Assembly (NCBI GenBank): GCA_019084435.1
Contig: JAHRFV010000022.1
Span: forward strand, 1 to 5,445
Reading direction: 5' to 3'
Length of the DNA stretch: 5,445 nt
DNA from: Dethiosulfatibacter sp.
GTDB taxonomy: Bacteria > Bacillota_A > Clostridia > Tissierellales > Dethiosulfatibacteraceae
Shown here: piece after piece, positions 1 to 5,445 of the stretch
Layout of the letters: every line of letters begins with the position of its first letter
Numbering within the stretch: position 1 is the first letter of the stretch
Position numbers and translations under genes: made by a program
Notes under the pieces: model-generated
The model's input: the letters and a program-made list of their open reading frames with translations, nothing else
The model's database searches: none
What the model was told of the DNA's origin: nothing

Positions 1-399
1 ATTATGGTGAAGGTATTAGCAGGCAAATTTATGGATGCTACCGGACCTGTACAGGATTTGATAGTGGAATGTAATTATTTTGATATCTCCCTAAAAAAAG
101 GTTCTGTTTTCAAATATAATGTAATAGATGAGAAAAAAGATGTTCTATACGTTTACGAAGGTAGTATTTTTATGCCTGAAGATGAAAAAGAAGTGGAGAG
201 CTACCATGCTATGATTTTGGGTGAAGGAAACTTGGTTGAGATTGCTGGCAAATCAGACGCGAAAGTATTGCTGTTTTCCGGTGAACCGATTAATGAGCCG
301 ATTCATTGGGGAGGACCAATTGTAATGAGCACCAAGGAAGATCTCAGACAAGCTTTTGATGATTACAATAATGGGACGTTGATTAAAAATAAGAAATAA
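1..399 (+). CDS. Pirin family protein, C-terminal part (5' end outside window)
   Basis: The reading frame is open at the left edge (codon ATT at 1-3), so the ATG at 4 is probably internal. About 132 residues are visible, against roughly 230-300 for whole pirins, and they correspond to the C-terminal cupin half. The clearest sign is the stretch at residues 89-124 (counting from the ATG at 4), with FSGEPINEPI, then GGPIVMST and a KEDLRQAFDDYNNG tail. This matches the pirin pattern 'gGePlnEPi..yGPFVMnt.eEi..A..dy..G'. The earlier AGKFMDATGPVQD also fits the start of that half. Pirins are small cytoplasmic proteins; some have quercetinase activity and others act as metal-dependent regulators or enzyme partners. 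The N-terminal metal ligands lie outside the window, so activity cannot be judged. The gene sits 11 bp upstream of the alcohol dehydrogenase in the same direction and is probably co-transcribed with it. The family call is fairly sure; the role is unknown. Confidence 0.83.
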   Translation: MMVKVLAGKFMDATGPVQDLIVECNYFDISLKKGSVFKYNVIDEKKDVLYVYEGSIFMPEDEKEVESYHAMILGEGNLVEIAGKSDAKVLLFSGEPINEPIHWGGPIVMSTKEDLRQAFDDYNNGTLIKNKK

Positions 400-410
400 A
401 AGGTGATAAC

Positions 411-1646
411 ATGAATAAAGCTTTAATTAGAATCAGGCATCTTGCATTTAAAGTGATAGTACGTCTCCTGCGTTTTCCTGAACCAGAAATATTATCTGGC
501 AGAGGCCAATCATCTAATGTTTACAAACTGATGCTAAAAAATAACTGCAAAAAACCTCTGATTGTGAAGGATAGGATGTTGATCAAGATGAACATAATTG
601 ATCCACTGATAGAATCGCTGCGTGCCAACAAAATTGATTATGTCATTTTTAATGGTGTGCAATCCAATCCTACTATCAACAATATCGAGGAAGGTGTCAA
701 ATTTTATAGAGATAACAAATGCGATTCAGTCATTGCATTCGGTGGTGGATCGCCAATTGATTGTGCTAAAATTATAGCCGCCAGGATTATAAATAATAAA
801 GATGTCTATAGCATGAAAGGCTTGTTTAAAATCAGAAGAAAACTGCCTTATCTCGTTGCCATTCCGACAACTGCAGGAACAGGATCAGAAGTTACAGTAG
901 CCGCTGTAATCACTAATGAAAATACGCATGAAAAATTTGCGATTAATGACACGAAACTGATTCCCTCAGCATATTGTCTCGATCCGGAGCTTCTCATAGG
1001 TCTGCCTAAAGGTCTGACAGCCTCTACTGGTATGGATGCTTTGACGCATGCCATTGAAGCCTATATCGGCTGGAATGGGACGTCTTACACCGACAAATAT
1101 GCTATTGATGCAGTTAAAATAATATTTGAAAGTCTTCAAAAGTCCTATGAAGACGGAAAAAATCTGGTGCTTAGGCAGGAAATGCTGCTGGCATCGAATT
1201 ACGCCGGAAGAGCTTTCACCAGAGCTTCAATCGGCTATGTGCATGCTATTGCCCATAATCTGGGAGGGCTTTATGACTTACCCCATGGGTTGGCAAATGC
1301 TATAGTGCTTCCTTATATCCTTGAAACATCCAAGGGAAAAGCATATAAAAAATTGGCCAGACTTGCCAGAGAAACCGGAATAGTGGAAAACACACTCTCG
1401 GCCAAGGATCAGGCAGATGTTTTTATTGGGCGTATACGTCATATGAATATGAATTTGCGTATCCCTCAGAGTATTCCAGAAATAAGAGAAAGAGACATAG
1501 CATATTTGGCTGAGCGTATTGAGAAGGAAGGAAATCCAGCTTATCCGGTACCGAAGATATTCAACAAAAAAGATTTTGAGGAGATTCTCAGGACTATAAG
1601 AGGCGATGCTGATGAAAATCAAGGTATACCCACCACCCTTCATTAA
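411..1646 (+). CDS. Iron-containing (group III) alcohol dehydrogenase
   Basis: A cytoplasmic NAD(P)-dependent dehydrogenase that interconverts an alcohol and an aldehyde or ketone. The 411 residues show the family signatures in order: the nucleotide-binding GGGSPIDCAK at 111-120, TTAGTGSEVT at 153-162, GMDALTHAIEAY at 207-218, and VHAIAHNLGGLYDLPHGLAN at 277-296. By alignment from memory with E. coli FucO, the four metal ligands are Asp209, His213, His278 and His292, and all are present; His282 matches the nearby conserved active-site histidine. The usual length is about 380-390. This protein has a basic, hydrophobic N-terminal extension of roughly 25 residues, common in one clostridial subgroup. 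The start is supported by AAAGGTGA 5-6 bp before the ATG. The last codons overlap the next gene in another frame. Neighbours suggest it feeds aldehyde to, or takes it from, the AOR-family enzyme. The alcohol substrate cannot be deduced. Confidence 0.93.
   Translation: MNKALIRIRHLAFKVIVRLLRFPEPEILSGRGQSSNVYKLMLKNNCKKPLIVKDRMLIKMNIIDPLIESLRANKIDYVIFNGVQSNPTINNIEEGVKFYRDNKCDSVIAFGGGSPIDCAKIIAARIINNKDVYSMKGLFKIRRKLPYLVAIPTTAGTGSEVTVAAVITNENTHEKFAINDTKLIPSAYCLDPELLIGLPKGLTASTGMDALTHAIEAYIGWNGTSYTDKYAIDAVKIIFESLQKSYEDGKNLVLRQEMLLASNYAGRAFTRASIGYVHAIAHNLGGLYDLPHGLANAIVLPYILETSKGKAYKKLARLARETGIVENTLSAKDQADVFIGRIRHMNMNLRIPQSIPEIRERDIAYLAERIEKEGNPAYPVPKIFNKKDFEEILRTIRGDADENQGIPTTLH
1598..1603 (+). promoter_or_regulatory. 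Ribosome binding site that decides the MoaD-like start
   Basis: AAGAGG lies inside the end of the alcohol dehydrogenase gene. It is 8 bp before the ATG at 1612 but only 2 bp before the in-frame ATG at 1606. The spacing favours 1612 as the true start, and translation of the small protein is probably coupled to that of the upstream gene. Confidence 0.55.
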
Positions 1647-1845
1647 TGCTGGAAATGTGGACAAGGACAACTACATAGAGATTAATCAAGGCGATACGGT
1701 GAGACAAATTTATGAAAGATTGAAAATACCCTTGGTATTGAGTCCTTTGGTTTACTGCACAGTTAACTATAAAAAAGCAAAATTGAACACGTCGTTAAAA
1801 GAAGGCGATATCGTAAGTTTTATTTCATTTATGTCAGGGGGATAA
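1612..1845 (+). CDS. MoaD/ThiS-like ubiquitin-fold sulfur carrier protein
   Basis: A 77-residue protein with beta-grasp sulfur-carrier character: it begins MKIKVYPPPF, has a conserved Val-Asn turn at 51-52, SLKEGDIVSF at 61-70 (the 'LkdGDeV' element), and ends in SFMSGG with the terminal Gly76-Gly77. In MoaD and ThiS the C-terminal diglycine is adenylated by a ThiF/MoeB-type enzyme and then made into a thiocarboxylate. For MoaD that sulfur builds the dithiolene of molybdopterin, which also holds tungsten in AOR enzymes. No activating enzyme is in this window. A start at 1612 rather than 1606 is chosen for ribosome-binding-site spacing and because MKI gives the usual short first strand. The gene overlaps the dehydrogenase by 35 bp out of frame and ends 11 bp before the AOR gene, with its TAA merging into that gene's ribosome binding site. 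Small MoaD-like genes beside AOR genes are a known arrangement, so a role in tungstopterin supply is the best inference. A ThiS-type role is less likely here. Confidence 0.85.
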   Translation: MKIKVYPPPFINAGNVDKDNYIEINQGDTVRQIYERLKIPLVLSPLVYCTVNYKKAKLNTSLKEGDIVSFISFMSGG

Positions 1846-1856
1846 GGAGAGAAAAA

Positions 1857-3815
1857 ATGGCTAAAGGTTATATGGGAAAATTATTGATTGTTGATTTAAC
1901 CAACAAAAGCTTTAAAGAAGAAAATATCAGCGAGGAAGTCTATCAATCGTATTTATCGGGGACAGGTCTGGGAGCATATTACCTTTATCATCATATTCCC
2001 CAGGATGCAGATCCCATGGGTCCAGATAATCTGTTAGGATTTATGAGTGGCTTGCTGACAGGTACTGGAAGCGTGATGACAGGAAGATGGTCTGCTGTCA
2101 CTAAATCTCCATTGACAGGAGGTTGGGGTGATGCTAATTGCGGTGGAAATCTTTCTATTCAGATTAAAAAATGCGGCTATGATGGAATAATTATCGGAGG
2201 AAAATCTCCAAATCCTGTTTATCTTTTTATCCAAGATGGAGCAGTATCGTTTAACGATGCATCTCATTTATGGGGGATGGATGCCATTGAATCAGAAAGG
2301 ATGCTACTGGAGGAAAACAAAGATAAGGGAAATGCAGCCGCTGCTGTTATTGGCCCTGCAGGCGAAAAGCTATCACTGATTTCGGGCATATCCAATGATT
2401 TGGGTAGATACGCAGCCAGATCAGGTGTAGGTGCTGTCATGGGTTCTAAGAATCTGAAAGGATTAGTTTTAAAAGGGACAAAAAAAATAGAAAGTAATGA
2501 TCCTGAACAAATCAGGGCCATTTCTAAGGAATATATTGAAAAAATTAGAAACGCAAAACTACCTGGATTGGTCAAAGGAAGCATGTTGCCTCTAATGGGG
2601 CTTTTGACAGGAAAACAGAAAACCTATGGCCCTATGGATGGCATGATGACAGCATCCGCTATGAAAAAATGGGGAACAATAGCAAATAACACCATGGGAA
2701 TCCCTAACGGTGATAATCCAATCAAGAATTGGAGCGGTTCAGTCAAAGACTATCCATGGCGTAGCTACAAATCAATCAATCCCGATCGTATAATCAACAG
2801 AGAAACGAAAAAATACAGCTGCCATTCCTGTGTCATCGGATGCGGTGGAATTTGTGATGTAAAGAACATTGATGCAATAAAAGGAGATGAATCACATAAA
2901 CCGGAGTATGAGACCATCAATGCTTTTGGTCCGCTTCTATTGAACCAGAACCTGGAAAGTCTTTTTGTAATCAATGATATGTTGAACAGGGGCGGAATGG
3001 ATAGTATTTCTGCAGGCAACACCATTGCCTTTGCTATTGAATGCTATGAAAATGGTCTGATTGACAAAGAGTACACCAGAGGACTGGAACTGCATTGGGG
3101 AAATGTACAGGCTATCATAGATCTTCTGAGTCAAATGATTGCAAGGGAAGGGGTTGGTGCTATCTTTGCAGATGGGGTCAAAAAAGCCGCTGATACGTTG
3201 GGCATTGAGTCAGAGGCTTATGCGATGCATGTTGGAGGACAGGAACCGGGAATGCATGACGCCAGAATGGATCCAATCCTAGGTATTCATTTTGCCGCAG
3301 ACCCGACACCGGGAAGGCATACTGTCGGTGGTGGCATGTACTATAACATAATGCATTTGTGGGATTATGTTTCATGGGCGCCAAAAGTCAACAAAGGAAG
3401 TATCAAAGCAGATGACTATACAGTAAGCGATGAAATTGGCCTTAAATCAGCTGCCAATGCATGCATCAAGCAGGTTCTGGATGGCTCAGGAGGATGTTTC
3501 TTTGCACTGGCAACCGGTTTCAATCATTGGCGGTTGTTTGATTATCTGAATGCAGCAACCGGATGGAACATGACTCCGGACGAATATATGGAGACAGGTA
3601 GAAGAATACAGTCTCTAAGGCAAGCGTTCAATATCCGTGAGGGTATCATTCCAATGGACAATGCTTTAAATGATAGGATGGCAGGAAATCCACCTCTGAA
3701 AGAAGGCCCGTTAGCAGGCAATTCCATACCTATTAGAGAGATGATGAAAATGCACTTCAAGCATATGGGATGGGATGAAAATGGTGTGCCGGATAAAAAG
3801 CACATTAGGATTTAG
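1857..3815 (+). CDS. aor: Tungsten-type aldehyde:ferredoxin oxidoreductase family enzyme
   Basis: The family oxidises aldehydes to carboxylic acids with ferredoxin as acceptor, or can run in reverse, using a tungsten bis-pyranopterin and one [4Fe-4S] cluster. Of 652 residues, the N-terminal domain (about 1-210) has GRWSAVTKSP at 76-85, WGDANCGGNL at 90-99, CGYDGIIIGGK at 106-116 and GAVMGSKNLKG at 192-202, all typical pterin-binding AOR segments. Cluster ligands fit Cys322, Cys325 and Cys329 (C-x2-C-x3-C), with Cys547 in the DxxGxC motif at 542-547. KPEYETINAFG at 348-358, GMDSISAGNT at 380-389 and GQEPGMHDAR at 461-470 are further family marks. Pyrococcus AOR is near 605 residues; this length is closer to BamB of class II benzoyl-CoA reductase, but no other bam-type subunit is visible. 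The start has AAGGAGA 6 bp before the ATG. The upstream dehydrogenase and MoaD-like genes support an aldehyde-converting tungsten enzyme. Cytoplasmic; no signal peptide or twin-arginine motif. Family call is firm; substrate unknown. Confidence 0.93.
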   Translation: MAKGYMGKLLIVDLTNKSFKEENISEEVYQSYLSGTGLGAYYLYHHIPQDADPMGPDNLLGFMSGLLTGTGSVMTGRWSAVTKSPLTGGWGDANCGGNLSIQIKKCGYDGIIIGGKSPNPVYLFIQDGAVSFNDASHLWGMDAIESERMLLEENKDKGNAAAAVIGPAGEKLSLISGISNDLGRYAARSGVGAVMGSKNLKGLVLKGTKKIESNDPEQIRAISKEYIEKIRNAKLPGLVKGSMLPLMGLLTGKQKTYGPMDGMMTASAMKKWGTIANNTMGIPNGDNPIKNWSGSVKDYPWRSYKSINPDRIINRETKKYSCHSCVIGCGGICDVKNIDAIKGDESHKPEYETINAFGPLLLNQNLESLFVINDMLNRGGMDSISAGNTIAFAIECYENGLIDKEYTRGLELHWGNVQAIIDLLSQMIAREGVGAIFADGVKKAADTLGIESEAYAMHVGGQEPGMHDARMDPILGIHFAADPTPGRHTVGGGMYYNIMHLWDYVSWAPKVNKGSIKADDYTVSDEIGLKSAANACIKQVLDGSGGCFFALATGFNHWRLFDYLNAATGWNMTPDEYMETGRRIQSLRQAFNIREGIIPMDNALNDRMAGNPPLKEGPLAGNSIPIREMMKMHFKHMGWDENGVPDKKHIRI

Positions 3816-5061
3816 TGACGGGATTTTTTGACGATCTATATTCCTTAGGTGTGCAAACTTCAATTTTTTTAAAGACCTTGGTAAAATAGCTTTGATCACT
3901 GAAACCGGATTGCAGGGATATGTCAATGATACTCATGTTTGTTTTCATTAGAAGATTTTTGGCCATGTTTATCCTAAGTGTATTTATATACTCAGTAAAA
4001 GACAAACCCATCTCTATTTTAAAAAGGTAGGATAGATAAGAGGTGTTGACATGTATTTGTCTTGCGATTTCCTCTAGGTTTATTTTGGTTGAAAAGTTGG
4101 CATTGATAATTTTCAGTGCCTTTTTTAGTGTAACTGACTCGCCATCATAGCTGTATAGGATAGCTTTATTGCAACAAAATTCGATAAATGAAGCACCAAC
4201 TTGAAACAACTCATTAAAAGTCAATGCATGGTCAAGACGATGCATATCTTGATAATCCAGATCCATTGAATCGTGAAAAAGTGGATCCTGGTTGGCAATA
4301 TTGCGTGCTAGAACAGCATAAATTCCTAAAAATTTAATTTTGATGGCATCCAACTCGCCTGATTCTAGTGCTGCAATGGTATCTAGAAGCTCTTTCAGTA
4401 TTTCTATTGCAGCTTCAGTATCACCGATTTTTGTTTTCAAAATCAATTGGTTTTCAAGCTCAAAAGGATACTCCAATGGCTTACTTGTAGATTTTAATTT
4501 CTTGATGGCTTGACTGATTTGAAGCTGCTCCTTGTTCTGTTGGTTTTTCTCAGTATACTCCAGGCTGCTTCCAGTTGAAGATGATACGCAGCTCTTTAAA
4601 AGATTTGCAAGGTGATCTACTTCCGAAGGGTTGTGTATTGACATAGATTTGAGAAAAAGTATGATTTCCGTTAACTCTTTAGACTCAATGTGGTTTAACT
4701 CGACCATGCTATCAATCACACTTTCTCGCAAAGAACCCATAATCATCGGACCAGCAAAAAAACATCCCAAAGACCTTCCTTCAATAAAAAGAGGAACAGC
4801 TATATGAATCAAACCAATATGACAGGTGCAAATGTAAGGTTCAGCGAGCTTTAGTGCAAACCGAGCAGAAGAGGCGATATTTAACCTGCAAGTACTGGTG
4901 TTTGACGTATAATGCTTAAACAATCGACAAAATTTCAAATCTGACGAACTTTCCCATTGAATTTCTCCACTATTATCGTAAAAAGTAACCGGTATTTTAG
5001 TTATAATTGAGAACGACTCAATATTCTTTAGAAGACTTTTATCAAGAAGGTTTTTATCCAT
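3805..5061 (-). CDS. PocR-domain AraC family transcriptional regulator
   Basis: A 418-residue cytoplasmic regulator. Residues about 5-155 look like a PocR ligand-sensing domain: an N-terminal FYDNSGEIQW segment, then Cys45, Cys58, Cys78 and Cys80 in a C..C..C.C pattern, followed by HIAVPLFIEGRSLGCFFAGP at 86-105. PocR domains are predicted to sense small hydrocarbon-type compounds. Residues about 170-310 form a helical, charged linker domain, including YPFELENQLILKTKIGDTEA at 198-217, that is common in PocR-AraC proteins. The last hundred residues are a full AraC DNA-binding domain, with a first helix-turn-helix near 328-348 (LEEIARQIHVNTSYLSYLFK) and a second near 377-398 (IIDISLQSGFSDQSYFTKVF), ending with the usual TPKEYR. 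The frame is open far upstream into the divergent gene, but the ATG at 5061 is preceded by AGGTGG at good spacing. The gene is divergent from the methyltransferase gene, its most likely target, and convergent with the AOR operon, overlapping its last 11 bp. Confidence 0.9.
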   Translation of the reverse strand: MDKNLLDKSLLKNIESFSIITKIPVTFYDNSGEIQWESSSDLKFCRLFKHYTSNTSTCRLNIASSARFALKLAEPYICTCHIGLIHIAVPLFIEGRSLGCFFAGPMIMGSLRESVIDSMVELNHIESKELTEIILFLKSMSIHNPSEVDHLANLLKSCVSSSTGSSLEYTEKNQQNKEQLQISQAIKKLKSTSKPLEYPFELENQLILKTKIGDTEAAIEILKELLDTIAALESGELDAIKIKFLGIYAVLARNIANQDPLFHDSMDLDYQDMHRLDHALTFNELFQVGASFIEFCCNKAILYSYDGESVTLKKALKIINANFSTKINLEEIARQIHVNTSYLSYLFKIEMGLSFTEYINTLRINMAKNLLMKTNMSIIDISLQSGFSDQSYFTKVFKKIEVCTPKEYRSSKNPVTKS

Positions 5062-5066
5062 CTTAT

Positions 5067-5074
5067 CACCACCT
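5067..5074 (-). promoter_or_regulatory. Ribosome binding site of the AraC-type gene, fixing its start
   Basis: Read on the minus strand this is AGGTGGTG, with AGGTGG ending 7 bp before the ATG at 5061. It supports starting the regulator here rather than at the in-frame upstream ATGs, which would run the protein through the divergent promoter region and into the opposite gene. Confidence 0.7.
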
Positions 5075-5079
5075 GATTT

Positions 5080-5108
5080 ATTATATTTATACAATATCAA
5101 ATAATCAA
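5080..5108 (-). promoter_or_regulatory. Possible sigma-70-type promoter of the AraC-type gene
   Basis: On the minus strand TTGATT (5103-5108) and a perfect TATAAT (5080-5085) are separated by 17 bp. The -35 matches four of six consensus bases. A start about 7 bp downstream would leave a leader of only about 12 bases with the ribosome binding site at its very 5' end, which is unusually short. In AT-rich DNA such matches arise by chance, so this is tentative. Confidence 0.35.
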
Positions 5109-5172
5109 TAAAATTACCATACCTAATTAAAATACCAAATATCACAAGATAAGTCATATATTTTACCAAATA
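5095..5172 (+). repeat. Three direct copies of TAYCAAATA in the divergent promoter region
   Basis: TACCAAATA occurs exactly at 5133-5141 and 5164-5172, and TATCAAATA (one change) at 5095-5103. Starts are 38 and 31 bp apart; 31 bp is close to three helical turns. A partial match, TACCATA, sits at 5115-5121. The copy at 5164 lies just upstream of the plus-strand -10 hexamer, where an AraC-family activator bound over the -35 region would be expected. The leftmost copy abuts the possible promoter of the regulator itself, which would allow autoregulation. These are candidate operator half-sites for the PocR-AraC protein; the link is inferred from position only. Confidence 0.4.
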
Positions 5173-5179
5173 CAAACCA

Positions 5180-5185
5180 TATAAT
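5180..5185 (+). promoter_or_regulatory. -10 element of the methyltransferase gene promoter
   Basis: A perfect TATAAT lies 55 bp before the start codon on the plus strand. At 16-18 bp upstream of it (around 5156-5163) the sequence is TA-rich with no TTGACA-like -35. A good -10 with a missing -35 is typical of activator-dependent promoters, and a TACCAAATA copy lies at the place an activator would occupy. The transcription start would fall near 5192. Confidence 0.45.
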
Positions 5186-5239
5186 GATAGATGAAAACAA
5201 GTTGTAGAGTTTTGAACAATTGGAAATAGGAGGATTTTA

Positions 5240-5445
5240 ATGGGCAAGGATTTGGTATTTAAAGCGTTAAGACATGAAAAAACCGACGAAGTTCCATGGG
5301 TCCCTTTTGCAGGGGTGCATGCAGGTAAATTGAAAGGATATACAGCAGAAGAGGTTTTGACAGATGGAGACAAGCTGTTTGAATCACTTATGGAAGTCTA
5401 TAAATTATACGTACCCGATGGTATGACCACATTATTTGATTTGCA
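5240..5445 (+). CDS. Uroporphyrinogen decarboxylase-like (MtaA/CmuA-type) methyltransferase, N-terminal part
   Basis: Only the first 68 residues are visible; the gene runs off the right edge. They read like the start of a UroD-superfamily protein: LVFKALRHEKTDEVPWVPF at 5-23 matches the family opening 'R...al....vDRvPv.p', followed by GVHAGKLKGYTAEEVLTDGD at 25-44 and a KLYVPDGMTTLFDL segment at 55-68. The HAG-x2-G-x-T/S element is typical of the branch that moves methyl groups to or from corrinoid proteins or coenzyme M (MtaA, MtbA, CmuA) rather than of true haem-pathway HemE. The zinc-binding residues of that branch are near the C-terminus and are not visible, so activity is unproven. The start is secure: AGGAGG at 5228-5233 is 6 bp before the ATG. 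The gene is divergent from the PocR-AraC regulator and probably heads an operon to the right. Expected partners are a corrinoid protein and a substrate-specific methyltransferase, both outside the window if present. Confidence 0.82.
   Translation, partial: MGKDLVFKALRHEKTDEVPWVPFAGVHAGKLKGYTAEEVLTDGDKLFESLMEVYKLYVPDGMTTLFDL

Noticed and set aside
4..6. ATG at 4 as the true start of the first gene
   Set aside because: The frame is open to the window edge and the product would be only the C-terminal half of a pirin, with no ribosome binding site visible. It is treated as a gene cut by the window.
1606..1608. ATG at 1606 as the MoaD-like start
   Set aside because: The only good ribosome binding site (AAGAGG at 1598-1603) would be 2 bp away, too close; the ATG at 1612 has 8 bp spacing.
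1278..1670. 130-residue minus-strand open frame
   Set aside because: It lies antisense to the conserved end of the alcohol dehydrogenase and the MoaD-like gene, and its product resembles no family I know.
2264..2584. 106-residue minus-strand open frame inside the AOR gene
   Set aside because: The opposite strand encodes clear AOR motifs; the frame is a shadow with no ribosome binding site or family match noted.
3783..3806. Hairpin TGTGC/GCACA near the convergent gene ends as a terminator
   Set aside because: The stem is only about 5 bp plus wobble pairs with a 10-base loop and no T-run after it on either strand.
1857..3815. AOR-family gene as part of a class II benzoyl-CoA reductase (BamB)
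   Set aside because: Length is similar, but the flanking genes are an alcohol dehydrogenase and a MoaD-like carrier, with no BamC-type ferredoxin or other bam-like gene in view; a general AOR call is safer.
5062..5239. Riboswitch (for example cobalamin) in the divergent region
   Set aside because: The leader of the methyltransferase gene is only about 50 bases from the likely start of transcription, and no B12-box-like or other conserved riboswitch elements were seen.
5062..5373. N-terminal extension of the minus-strand regulator to 5373
   Set aside because: The extra 104 residues would cross the AT-rich divergent promoter region and the opposite gene's start, have no family similarity, and the ATG at 5061 has its own ribosome binding site.

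Overview
The window is a low-GC, gene-dense stretch with strong purine-rich ribosome binding sites. It carries a tungsten-type aldehyde:ferredoxin oxidoreductase (AOR), an iron-type alcohol dehydrogenase, a PocR-type AraC regulator and the start of a uroporphyrinogen-decarboxylase-like (corrinoid-type) methyltransferase. This mix points to a strict anaerobe, most likely a Clostridia-type Firmicute such as an acetogen or fermenter. The species cannot be read from the sequence.

Layout. Positions 1-3815 hold four co-directional plus-strand genes in operon-like packing: the 3' part of a pirin-family gene (cut by the window edge), an Fe-dependent alcohol dehydrogenase, a small MoaD/ThiS-like sulfur carrier ending in Gly-Gly, and a 652-residue AOR-family enzyme. 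Gaps are 11 bp (pirin/ADH) and 11 bp (MoaD-like/AOR). The ADH and MoaD-like genes overlap by about 35 bp out of frame. Facing them, and overlapping the AOR stop by 11 bp, is a minus-strand PocR-AraC regulator (3805-5061). A 178-bp AT-rich divergent region follows. It carries a consensus -10 with a poor -35 for the plus-strand gene, and a repeated TAYCAAATA motif that is a candidate regulator-binding site. The window ends inside the UroD-like methyltransferase gene, which starts at 5240.

How the genes may work together (inference). The alcohol dehydrogenase interconverts an alcohol and an aldehyde. The AOR interconverts the aldehyde and a carboxylic acid with ferredoxin as electron carrier. 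The MoaD-like protein could supply dithiolene sulfur for the tungstopterin of the AOR. The PocR-AraC protein probably senses a small organic molecule and most likely controls the divergent methyltransferase gene. It may also affect the convergent operon. The operon promoter lies outside the window to the left, so its regulation cannot be judged here.

No RNA genes, mobile elements, CRISPR arrays or convincing intrinsic terminators were seen. There is no gene-free stretch longer than 300 bases.
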